A stretch of DNA of 28,644 nt from CAZMVU01 sp964569295. GTDB taxonomy: Bacteria; Hydrogenedentota; Hydrogenedentia; Hydrogenedentales; JAGMZX01. Below are positions 7,673 through 15,110 of this stretch, piece by piece. The translations under genes and the position numbers were made by a program. Location of the stretch: the NCBI GenBank assembly GCA_964569295.1, contig CAZMVU010000040.1, forward strand, positions 1 to 28,644, given 5' to 3'. How positions within the stretch are numbered: the first letter of the stretch is position 1; every line of letters starts with the position of its first letter. The notes under the pieces were generated by a model that saw only the letters and a list, made by a program, of their open reading frames with translations, did no database searches and was not told the origin of the DNA.

Positions 7673-8839
7673 TCACGGCGCCATGGCAATCGTTTCGCCC
7701 GGCTTGTACAGCCAGTCCAAGGGAATGCGAAGCACTTCGGTGAGCGCGAGGCCGTTCGTTTTCGAGCGGTCACCGGCACACAGGCCGAGCAACACATGCG
7801 CATCGGCGAAGTGAATCGCGGTGTAGCAGTACCAGCCGTCCGGGTTGTCCTCGACGTTCTTCACGTGTTCCCAGGTTTTCCCGGCATCCTTTGAAATGGC
7901 CACAGTGAGCGGTGTGCGCTTGCTGCGTTTGTCCGGCTCGAGGTGGCGGTGGTCATTCCACACAAGCAGCAGCTCGTTATCCGTTTCCGGTACAGGCGCG
8001 ATGCTCGCGGGTGACACGGGCGAGGCGAGGCCGGTGGGTTCTGCTTCCTGCCAGCTTTCGCCGCCGTCGCTGCTGTAGCTCGCGTACTGGCAGCCGGCGT
8101 CGGTGCGCATGAGCATCAGCAGGCGGCCGTCGCCCAGCGGCGTGATGCCGGGCTCCTGCAAACCGCTGCGGCCAATGGGTTCCGGCGGCTCGAGCACATT
8201 GCTCGCCTGCCAGGTCTTGCCATCGTCATCCGATCGCCATACAATCGTCTTGCCCGGCGTCCACGATTCGCCGGGAAGCACATGGCGCGCGGCCGGGATG
8301 AGCAGGCGGCCGGAATCGAGCTGCACAACCCGGTTATTGTTCACCACGTAATACCCGATCGGATCGGTGATGCACGGGTGCGCTTCGCTCCAGGTTTCCC
8401 CCTCGTCCCTCGATAGGCGCATGAACGGGCGGCAGTCTTCGGTCGAGTCTTTCCGCAAATAGAACAGCGCGATGGGACCGGTGTCCAGCCGCAGCAGCGA
8501 GACGGACATGACGTTCATGCCGCCTTCGTCTGCCACGATCACCCGGTCATTCTCGCTCCAGGTCTTGCCGCCATCCTCCGACACACGCGCCGCCAGCACA
8601 GCCCGGTCGTGATCCCCGCCACCGCCGGTGAAATGGGTATACACGAACAAGATGCGGCCATCGTCGAGCGTGACGAAATCGCCCTCCGAATTGCGCGGGT
8701 TGTCGTCCCCCGGCGCGAGCACGAGCGTGCGTGCGATCCCGCCGGGCAAGGGATCGGGCGGCGTGGCGTAGAGGGGGGCCGCGGCAAGGAATCCAAGGGC
8801 AAGCAGGCCCGGCAGCAGATAGTGTGGTGATACGTTCAT
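7673..8839 (-). CDS. secreted sialidase/BNR-repeat exo-glycosidase
   Basis: A 388-residue protein predicted to fold as a six-bladed beta-propeller and act on terminal sialic acid or a similar sugar outside the cell. The signal peptide is about residues 1-25 (LLALGFLAAAPLYA). Five Asp-boxes (SxDxGxTW) are visible: 87-94, 143-150, 203-210, 256-263 and 316-323. Sialidase-like context also includes NNNRVVQLDSGRLLIPAARH and GLQEPGITPLGDGRLLMLMRT. The start at 8839 rather than 8884 is supported by GGGAG eight bases upstream and by placing the signal peptide at the N-terminus. It is convergent with the SGNH gene. Sugar specificity cannot be read from sequence; many environmental homologues probably act on other glycans. 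Confidence 0.85.
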   Translation of the reverse strand: MNVSPHYLLPGLLALGFLAAAPLYATPPDPLPGGIARTLVLAPGDDNPRNSEGDFVTLDDGRILFVYTHFTGGGGDHDRAVLAARVSEDGGKTWSENDRVIVADEGGMNVMSVSLLRLDTGPIALFYLRKDSTEDCRPFMRLSRDEGETWSEAHPCITDPIGYYVVNNNRVVQLDSGRLLIPAARHVLPGESWTPGKTIVWRSDDDGKTWQASNVLEPPEPIGRSGLQEPGITPLGDGRLLMLMRTDAGCQYASYSSDGGESWQEAEPTGLASPVSPASIAPVPETDNELLLVWNDHRHLEPDKRSKRTPLTVAISKDAGKTWEHVKNVEDNPDGWYCYTAIHFADAHVLLGLCAGDRSKTNGLALTEVLRIPLDWLYKPGETIAMAP

Positions 8840-8889
8840 GGCGCGTTCTCCCATGGTGTTCAGCAACAGGGCCGCCCTATACACCGTAA

Positions 8890-8923
8890 GCCCGCGGAGC
8901 GCGTAACTCCGCGGGCAATTATA
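8890..8923 (-). promoter_or_regulatory. -10-like TATAAT and strong hairpin upstream of the sialidase
   Basis: On the minus strand TATAAT (8918-8923) is followed immediately by a perfect 10-bp stem, GCCCGCGGAG/CTCCGCGGGC with a 7-base loop (8890-8916). A start placed by that -10 would fall inside the stem, giving the sialidase mRNA a 5' hairpin. No good -35 is seen. The hairpin could instead end the RRM transcript, but no T-run follows it. Confidence 0.35.
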
Positions 8924-9015
8924 CTACGTTGAATGGTCCGGGTGCATCCGCCACGTGCAGCTTCCGACCCTGCATGGCTGGACACCCCCGTGGTCTGGGT
9001 GCTGGGGCGCTGATT

Positions 9016-9333
9016 CTAGTAACGGCCGCCGCCGCCACCACCGCCGTAACCGCCGCGTCCCCGGCCACCGCCACCGCCGCCACCGCGGTCCTCGCGTGGA
9101 CGCGCCTCGTTCACCTTGAGGGTGCGGCCGTCCAAGTCTTTGCCATCCAACTGGTTAATAGCTTCCTGACCCTCTTGCTGGTTGGGCATCTCGACAAAGC
9201 CGAACCCGCGTGAACGGCCCGACTCCCGGTCCATGATAACCTTGGCCGAGGTCACCTCCCCAAATTCGGCAAACGCCTGGTTCAACTGGTCGTCGTCGGT
9301 CGAATACGACAAATTACCCACGTAAATGTTCAT
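9016..9333 (-). CDS. RRM-domain RNA-binding protein with glycine-rich tail
   Basis: A 105-residue protein with a single RNA-recognition motif (residues 2-79). RNP2 is IYVGNL (3-8) and RNP1 is RGFGFVEM (42-49). A tail of Gly, Arg and Tyr (RGGGGGGGRGRGGYGG onward) follows, as in bacterial and plant glycine-rich RNA-binding proteins that bind single-stranded RNA and are often cold-inducible. AAAGGA lies nine bases before the ATG. The gene has its own long upstream region (9334-9500) and precedes the sialidase on the same strand, but the gap of 176 bases containing a hairpin suggests separate units. Confidence 0.93.
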   Translation of the reverse strand: MNIYVGNLSYSTDDDQLNQAFAEFGEVTSAKVIMDRESGRSRGFGFVEMPNQQEGQEAINQLDGKDLDGRTLKVNEARPREDRGGGGGGGRGRGGYGGGGGGGRY

Positions 9334-9723
9334 GCCTTCTGATCCTTTGTTTCGTCATCGTCTTCGCTGGTTTCTTGAAAAGGCATTGGTGGGAACATCC
9401 GAACCAGGTCCTTGGAGCATGAAGGTCGGAAGCAAGCAACATGCGGGTAGGGTAGTGCGGCGTCCCTGTCTCAAAAATAATCCCTATTCCAAGAAACCTG
9501 TCCAGTGTCAAAAATCAACGCAAGGATAGCAGAATTCGTGTTTCTGTGCAAGTACATTTTTATGTCTGAAGCCGCCACCGCGTGGGTGCGTGCCGACGGC
9601 ATGCGCCGCGGCTGGTCACGCGATTTGCAACCGGGCGGCAGCAGCGCAATAATGTGGCCTTTGGTGGCGCATCCGTCCGTAACCGGGTGCGGTCCGTACT
9701 TCGAGCCCAAGGAGACAACCACA
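9334..9723. other. divergent intergenic region with a candidate minus-strand promoter
   Basis: The region separates the RRM gene (-) from the oxidoreductase (+). On the minus strand a TTGACA hexamer (9506-9511) is followed 17 bases later by AATAGG, a weak -10. If used, it gives a 5' leader of roughly 140 bases, a length common for cold-shock-type mRNAs. AAGGAG at 9709-9714 is the SD of the + gene. The open frame extending upstream from 9724 to 9505 has no SD and is not part of the protein. Confidence 0.35.
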
Positions 9724-11013
9724 ATGACGCACAGCAAACGAATCAATCGCCGTGACTTTCTAACGCGCAGCGTGGCGGCGGCGGGCATGGGCGCGGCGGC
9801 GCCGCTCATACTTCCCAGCAGCGCGCGGGCGGCCTTGGGGCGGCGTGGTCCGAACGACAAGATCAACGTGGGTTACATTGGCGTGGGGCGGCGTGCCGGG
9901 CAGCTCATGGATCTGCCGCAAGGCATGCAGATAGTCGCCATCAGCGATGTGAACACGCGGCGTCTCGAGCGCGTCGCGGGTGACAACGATTGGCGCACGT
10001 ACCCGGACTACCGGGAAATGCTGGCGGCGGACGATATCGACGCGGTGGTCATCGCCACCCCGGACCACTGGCACGCGTTGAACGCGGTCCACGCCTGCGA
10101 GGCTGGCAAGGATGTCTATGTCGAGAAGCCTATGACACTGACCATCGACGAGGGCCGCAAGATGGTCGAGGCTGCGCGCAAGCATGGGCGCATCGTACAG
10201 ACCGGCAGTCAGCAGCGCTCCATGAAGGAGAACCGCATCGGCTGTACCATCGTGCGTAACCAACTCATCGGCGAGGTCACGCGTGTCCACGCATCCAATT
10301 TCCAGAGCCCCTGGGAGTGCCCGTTGCCCGCGCAGGAGACGCCGGATTACATCGACTGGGACATGTGGTGCGGGCAGACCGAGCCGCGTGCGTTTCATAA
10401 GGAGTTGTATCGGCCGCGGGTGCGCGGGCACGAAGCGGGCTGGATTTCTTACCGGGCCTACTCGGGCGGCGAGATGACCGGCTGGGGCGCGCACGGGCTC
10501 GACATGATCCAGTGGGCGCTCGGCTACGACAAAAGCGGGCCCGTGGCCGTCGAGCCGCTGCTCGACAAGGTGCCCGAGCCGGATGGGGTGCACATGGGCC
10601 CTACTTGCCAGGTGAAGTTCACCTACGCCAACGGCGTCGAAGTCATCCTGGATAACGAGGGTCCGGGCGGCGGCGGTATTTTCGAAGGGAGCAACGGCAA
10701 GATTCGCATCGACCGCAGCCACTATGATCTGAAGGGCATCACGATCGATGAGCGCGACGTGGCGAAGGCGGCCATCCAGCTCTACGAGAGCAGTCAGCAC
10801 CTCGGCAACTGGGAAGACTGCATCCGCTCGCGCAGGCTGCCCGTGGCCGACGTCGAGATCGGGCACCGGTCGGCGACCATGTGCCACCTCGGCAATATCG
10901 CCCGGTGGGAAGAGCGGCCCCTCGAATGGGACCCGGAGAAGGAGCGTTTCGTCAACGACGACAAAGCCAACGCCTACCTCGCCCGGGATATGCGGGCGCC
11001 CTATACCTTGTAG
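9724..11013 (+). CDS. Tat-exported Gfo/Idh/MocA-family oxidoreductase
   Basis: A 429-residue NAD(P)-dependent sugar dehydrogenase-like enzyme. The N-terminus is a twin-arginine signal (INRRDFLTR, Arg 9-10, then a hydrophobic stretch ending SSARA about 35), so it is exported folded with its cofactor. The Rossmann motif is GYIGVGRR (50-57), followed by TPDHWH (112-117) and the catalytic EKPMT (134-138, Lys 135). The C-terminal part holds the alpha/beta substrate domain (GGEMTGWGAHGLDMIQWAL). Start 9724 is chosen because AAGGAG lies nine bases upstream and the Tat signal then sits at the N-terminus; the frame is open further upstream without a signal. Secreted members are abundant in planctomycete-like bacteria that degrade complex sugars. 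The substrate is unknown. Confidence 0.9.
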   Translation: MTHSKRINRRDFLTRSVAAAGMGAAAPLILPSSARAALGRRGPNDKINVGYIGVGRRAGQLMDLPQGMQIVAISDVNTRRLERVAGDNDWRTYPDYREMLAADDIDAVVIATPDHWHALNAVHACEAGKDVYVEKPMTLTIDEGRKMVEAARKHGRIVQTGSQQRSMKENRIGCTIVRNQLIGEVTRVHASNFQSPWECPLPAQETPDYIDWDMWCGQTEPRAFHKELYRPRVRGHEAGWISYRAYSGGEMTGWGAHGLDMIQWALGYDKSGPVAVEPLLDKVPEPDGVHMGPTCQVKFTYANGVEVILDNEGPGGGGIFEGSNGKIRIDRSHYDLKGITIDERDVAKAAIQLYESSQHLGNWEDCIRSRRLPVADVEIGHRSATMCHLGNIARWEERPLEWDPEKERFVNDDKANAYLARDMRAPYTL

Positions 11014-11239
11014 CACCGGGGCCGCCGGTTTCTGCAAACAAAGGGACCGGCCTCGCGCGTGCGCGCGCACGGTGTGGTCCGTGTGCTGCGTTGTTACGGA
11101 AAAGACCGGCAGATTCCACGCTCCGGCCACAGGTGTGCTGCGTGTGTCTTCGGGGCCGTTGCGGTCGCCGCGATCATAACGGCGCGGCGCCCCACACAAA
11201 GGACAAACCGGCTTCTGGGCGGGATATAAGGGAACATGC

Positions 11240-12880
11240 GTGCGGCAGACACTATGGTACAACACCTTTGATTTCGGGGTGCGTGCGTCGGCAATCGCGC
11301 TGATTCTGGAGTTGGCGTTGCCAGTGCGCGCGCTGACGGTCGTGCATCTGCTGGTGCTGCCGCTGTCGCTTGCCGGGAGTACGACAATCAGTGTTCTCCT
11401 GCTCGCCGGCCTGCTTGCGTATGCGTTGACCCCGTTCCCCGGCAATCCCATATGGCTGCCGGCCGCGCTTGGCCTGGGCGTGGTGACGGCGGCGGCTCTC
11501 GCCGGGGTGGACAGGCCAGCCTCGGAAACCGTACACGGCCGGCTGGCCGCCCGCGTGCCGCGTGCAATGCGGGGTCTGGCCGGGCTGGGGGCGCTCCTGG
11601 GTATTGTGGCGATGGCAGTGGACGATGTGCCGCTGCCGGCCGCCGTCTGTTGGGCGGCGGCATGCGCCCTTCTGTGGTGGCGGATGCCTGCCGTACCACG
11701 CAAGGCCGGCAGTCATCCCTTCGCGACGGCCGCCCTGTTGACGGTGTCCATCCTGGTGAGTATCGGCGTTCTCGAAGTGGGCGCGCGCGTGATCGGCATC
11801 GAGATGCCGCTGCTCGACAACCGCGGGATCGCGCAAGCGCACCCGGCCGCCGCTTTCACGCTCCGCCGCAACCACGTAGCGCGTTGCGCCTATTCGACGC
11901 AGCCGGGTACAACGGACCACTTCACCGCGAGCCTTTCTTCTCAGGGCGTACGTGGACCGGAACTCGCGGCGAAGGCCAACGGCGAATTCCGCATTTTCAT
12001 GCTCGGCGATTCGTATACATTCGGGTGGGCCGTGGAGGACGACGAAACGCTCCCGGCGCAGCTCGAGCGGGTGTTGCAGACGCGCCATCCCAACCTGAAG
12101 TGGACAGTCATCAACGGCGGCGTGGGGAACTATGGCCCATGGCAGGAGCGGATATTCCTCCACGAGCGCGGTTTCCCACTGGAGCCGGATCTCGTGGTGC
12201 ACCAACTATTCGTTATCAACGACGTGATGAACACGTTGTGGAAAGTCGGGAAATCGCTGCGAAGCTACGGCACGGACGATATGCGCGGGTACCTGCACTT
12301 CAAAGCCGACAATGAGTTCCCCCGGAATTGGGACCACTGGTTGTTCAAACACTCGGAGGCTTACCGCCTCACCCTGCACGCCACCGGCGAAAGCATGCTG
12401 GTAACCCCCTTTCTGTGCAACTTCCGGGCCATTGCCGAGCCACAAGTAACGCTGCCACCCAACGAGGGCAGGCCGCCACATATCGACGTGTGCCTGCGGC
12501 AGTGGTATCCTGAACTCGAAGAAGGCTGGGCCTTGCTCGAGGACGACGTGCTGGCGACCCGCGCGGATTGCCGTGAAAGAGAGATTGCCTACGTGGCGTA
12601 TAACCTCCCCGTGGCAAGCACTGTGCAGGACAACAGTTGGCAGCGAATCGCGCAGTCTTATGAGGAGGTGCCCTACGAGCGCGGTAAAGACCACCGCCTG
12701 ACATACAAGTTCTTCGCCCGGGAGGGCATTCCCCATTTCGATGTATTGCCGGCGCTCCAGGATGCGGCAGCGCCCGACCCGCTCTATTATCCCTACGACG
12801 GCCACCTCACCCCTGAGGGCAACCGCTATATGGCCGAGGTGATCGCCGAGGCCCTGTTGCCGCGTTTACCCGCGCAATAG
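11240..12880 (+). CDS. polytopic membrane protein with C-terminal SGNH hydrolase domain
   Basis: A 546-residue protein starting at GTG 11240 with AAGGG seven bases upstream. The first 185 residues contain about five to seven hydrophobic segments. The extracytoplasmic C-terminal domain shows an intact SGNH set: block I FMLGDSYTFGWAV (Ser 258), block II INGGVGNYG (Gly about 293), block III FVINDV (Asn 327) and block V DGHLTPEGN near residue 523. The family removes or transfers acetyl groups on extracellular polymers. It follows the Tat oxidoreductase after 226 bases, probably as a separate unit, and is convergent with the enolase-superfamily gene 29 bases downstream. Alginate/cellulose O-acetylation is one possible context, but no partner genes are present here. 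Confidence 0.8.
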   Translation: MRQTLWYNTFDFGVRASAIALILELALPVRALTVVHLLVLPLSLAGSTTISVLLLAGLLAYALTPFPGNPIWLPAALGLGVVTAAALAGVDRPASETVHGRLAARVPRAMRGLAGLGALLGIVAMAVDDVPLPAAVCWAAACALLWWRMPAVPRKAGSHPFATAALLTVSILVSIGVLEVGARVIGIEMPLLDNRGIAQAHPAAAFTLRRNHVARCAYSTQPGTTDHFTASLSSQGVRGPELAAKANGEFRIFMLGDSYTFGWAVEDDETLPAQLERVLQTRHPNLKWTVINGGVGNYGPWQERIFLHERGFPLEPDLVVHQLFVINDVMNTLWKVGKSLRSYGTDDMRGYLHFKADNEFPRNWDHWLFKHSEAYRLTLHATGESMLVTPFLCNFRAIAEPQVTLPPNEGRPPHIDVCLRQWYPELEEGWALLEDDVLATRADCREREIAYVAYNLPVASTVQDNSWQRIAQSYEEVPYERGKDHRLTYKFFAREGIPHFDVLPALQDAAAPDPLYYPYDGHLTPEGNRYMAEVIAEALLPRLPAQ

Positions 12881-12909
12881 CACAACATCGCGGTATTTGC
12901 CGGCGGAAC

Positions 12910-14313
12910 CTAGGCCGCAGCCGTACTGTCGGGCGCCGGCAGATCGCGCACGGCGATAGCATCGCCATAGGCGAAGCCGGGGCCTGTGAGCGTGCTGAGG
13001 TCGACCATGCCGCCGCGGCGCTTGTAGATGCCGGGATGCACCTGCGCTTCGGGCGTGCTGGCCTCGGGGTAAAATTGCATACCGTTCGTCTCGACCCCCA
13101 TGATCGTGCCGGCGTGCGCGGCGAGCAGCACATGGGGAATCTGCGCGAGCATCGGGTTCGTGAGATCCTGCACCATGAGCGTCATGCCATGGGCTTTCGC
13201 CCAGCACAATGCCAGCAGCGCGCCCGTCTGCGTCTTGCACGTCTTGAGCGCCACGCCTGTCCAGCCGAGTTCGCGCCCGAGCTTTACGAGCCGCCAGTCG
13301 TGCGCGCTTTCGTCCATGAACAAGGGCTTGCGGGCCGACACGCTGTGCACGTCGATCCGGTGTTCCTCGAGTTCGTAGGGGAAGGGCTGCTCGACATACA
13401 GGATCATGCCGTAGATACGCGGGTATTCTTGCATGAGCCGGTCGAGGATGGCGTTCACATAGCCGGGGTCCGTCACCGTGCAGTTGAAATCCGTCGTCAG
13501 CCACTCGACGCCCTCGCCGATACCGAGATTGCCCACCTTCACCAGGCGCTCATAGTCCCAGGCCGCGTCGTTGCCGCGCAGTTTCACCTTGAGGCACGTG
13601 AGCCCGTCCGTGCGAATCCAGTCGCGCAAGAGCACCGGGTAGCCGTCGTCCGGCGCGGAACCGTCGCCCTCCGCCGGGTCCACCCAGTCCTTCCCACCCA
13701 CGAGGTGCCACGCCGGGAGCTTGTCCGGCCGCTCGCGCACCAGAAAGTCGTCGGGGTACCGGCCCGTGAACCGGACCCCCGTGTCCGGCGCGGGCGTGAG
13801 AAAATGGCTCAGGTCAGTGTTCATGTAGTCGGCATTGTACGTGGTGTAGACCGGCACACCGTGGAGCTGGCCGTAGGCGTCGTGCAAGGCGATATCGAAC
13901 AGGCTGCAACACACGAGCGCCGCGAGCCATGGCATGGGCGCACCGCCACGCTCCTTGTTGAACGCCTCGAGCAACTGCTCGAGTGGCCCTTCCTGAAACG
14001 CGTGCCCCACCTCGATGGGATGGCCCGAGACCTCGAAGGACGCCCAGGCAGGTGTGAGCATGCGGCAGAAGTCCTTGAGGGCGCCATGGCGCTCCTCATA
14101 GCTGAGCTGGCTCGGCCACACCCATTGCACCGACAACGGGGTCTCGCCCCAGCCTTCGGCGGTGTTGCCCTGGCCGTCGGTAACCCGTAGGCACACGCGT
14201 GCACACGTAACGCTCGTCAGGGTCTCCGTGCCGAACTTCAGCGGCACCCGCGTCTCGACGGGCAGAAAGTAGAGATCCGCGGCGGCCGGGCGAATATCAG
14301 TCGGTTTGGGCAT
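12910..14313 (-). CDS. enolase-superfamily (mandelate racemase/muconate-lactonizing type) enzyme
   Basis: A 467-residue cytoplasmic enzyme that abstracts a proton alpha to a carboxylate with Mg2+. The TIM-barrel active-site residues are visible in order: LKVKLRG with the KxK pair (242, 244), TTDFN (Asp 275, Asn 277), VEQP (Glu 308), MDES (Asp 334, Glu 335) and ALKTCKTQTG (Lys 357/360). This supplies acid-base lysines on both sides and three metal ligands, as in the MLE-like subgroup. It is longer than the usual 360-400 residues, with insertions about 150-230. The start at 14313, not 14358, has GGAG ten bases upstream. Dipeptide epimerase, muconate cycloisomerase or sugar-acid dehydratase activities cannot be separated here. 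Confidence 0.85.
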   Translation of the reverse strand: MPKPTDIRPAAADLYFLPVETRVPLKFGTETLTSVTCARVCLRVTDGQGNTAEGWGETPLSVQWVWPSQLSYEERHGALKDFCRMLTPAWASFEVSGHPIEVGHAFQEGPLEQLLEAFNKERGGAPMPWLAALVCCSLFDIALHDAYGQLHGVPVYTTYNADYMNTDLSHFLTPAPDTGVRFTGRYPDDFLVRERPDKLPAWHLVGGKDWVDPAEGDGSAPDDGYPVLLRDWIRTDGLTCLKVKLRGNDAAWDYERLVKVGNLGIGEGVEWLTTDFNCTVTDPGYVNAILDRLMQEYPRIYGMILYVEQPFPYELEEHRIDVHSVSARKPLFMDESAHDWRLVKLGRELGWTGVALKTCKTQTGALLALCWAKAHGMTLMVQDLTNPMLAQIPHVLLAAHAGTIMGVETNGMQFYPEASTPEAQVHPGIYKRRGGMVDLSTLTGPGFAYGDAIAVRDLPAPDSTAAA

Positions 14314-14526
14314 GTTGACGGCTCTCCAAGTGTTTGCGCAATGCGCTGAAAACCACACACATAGCGCACCAAATCATAACGCATTCGAAAGGCGTATCGC
14401 ACGGCAATACCCCCGCGGCCTCCCCTGCCCGGTGTTCGGTGTCCGGCACGCCCGGTTCATACCACAAGCCGGGAATGGCGGCTGCACATGGCCCGTCATA
14501 CAAGGACAAAGTGGCAAATTATGTGC

Positions 14527-14555
14527 TTGTGCCCTGCGGGGAATGGGCGTATACT
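14527..14555 (+). promoter_or_regulatory. sigma-70-type promoter for the 32-aa membrane peptide
   Basis: TTGTGC (14527-14532) and TATACT (14550-14555) are separated by exactly 17 bases, roughly 90 bases upstream of the small ORF start. Upstream, 14314-14526 holds nothing I recognise. Confidence 0.55.
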
Positions 14556-14643
14556 AAGGTCGTCCAAGAAGGCCCGGATGGGAATGGGAGTACCGTCTGG
14601 GAAGGCGCAACGCGGCTGGTTACACTGGAAAGGATGCGCAACC

Positions 14644-14742
14644 ATGGATTCCAACGATCTGCTGAACCTGATTCTGACAATTATACTGTTTCCCCTCTCC
14701 TTGGTGTTGTGGATCGTAGACGTCATGCCCTTCGATTTCTGA
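14644..14742 (+). CDS. 32-aa single-pass membrane peptide
   Basis: A short gene that looks complete: ATG preceded by AAAGGA (14629-14634) with a 9-base spacer, 32 codons, and a TGA stop. After a polar start (MDSNDLL) the peptide is one continuous hydrophobic helix of about 20 residues (NLILTIILFPLSLVLWIVDV) ending in MPFDF. It has its own promoter upstream and a strong terminator 34 bases after the stop, so it is probably monocistronic. No cysteine and few charges. I do not recognise a family. Small inner-membrane regulators or type I toxin-like peptides have this form, but no antisense RNA was identified. Confidence 0.6.
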   Translation: MDSNDLLNLILTIILFPLSLVLWIVDVMPFDF

Positions 14743-14776
14743 GTCCAAGCAACGTCCAGACAAGATGACTGTGCAG

Positions 14777-14814
14777 CGGGAGAACAGGCGCCCTGTTCTC
14801 CCGTTCACGTTTTT
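14777..14814 (+). terminator. intrinsic terminator after the 32-aa peptide gene
   Basis: Perfect 12-bp stem CGGGAGAACAGG/CCTGTTCTCCCG with loop CGC (14777-14803), then TTCACG and T5 (14810-14814). Confidence 0.85.
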
Positions 14815-15040
14815 GCCCGGGCTACACGCTGAAGATGCGCCCGTGGCAGTTATTCGCCTCGTTGCCGGCGGAACCGTGCGTGTGCATCCCTGAGATCGGG
14901 CAGCGCCCGCTTACCGGATACGTAATTCTTTAGCCTTTCTGGGGCGTGGGCGCCGCTGTGCGCCAAAGGGCGAAAGCATTACTCCGCCAAGATGTTTTTG
15001 CGCAACTCCTTCTGAAGACCACGGCCCGGGCGAACACCAG

Positions 15041-15077
15041 AAAAAACCACGCGCCCAGAGCGTTCTGTGGCGCGTGG
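15041..15077 (-). terminator. intrinsic terminator of the PpiD/SurA-like gene
   Basis: On the minus strand CCACGCGCC pairs with GGCGCGTGG, continued inward by CAGA/TCTG with one bulged base, followed directly by T6. It lies 34 bases after the stop codon. The rest of 14815-15040 shows no gene. Confidence 0.9.
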
Positions 15078-15110
15078 TGTATGATTTCTGTGCGTTGCCG
15101 GGATGGGCGG

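Noticed and set aside
9760..11703. 647-codon minus-strand ORF
   Set aside because: It is antisense to the Tat-exported oxidoreductase and the second SGNH gene, with no domain or SD.
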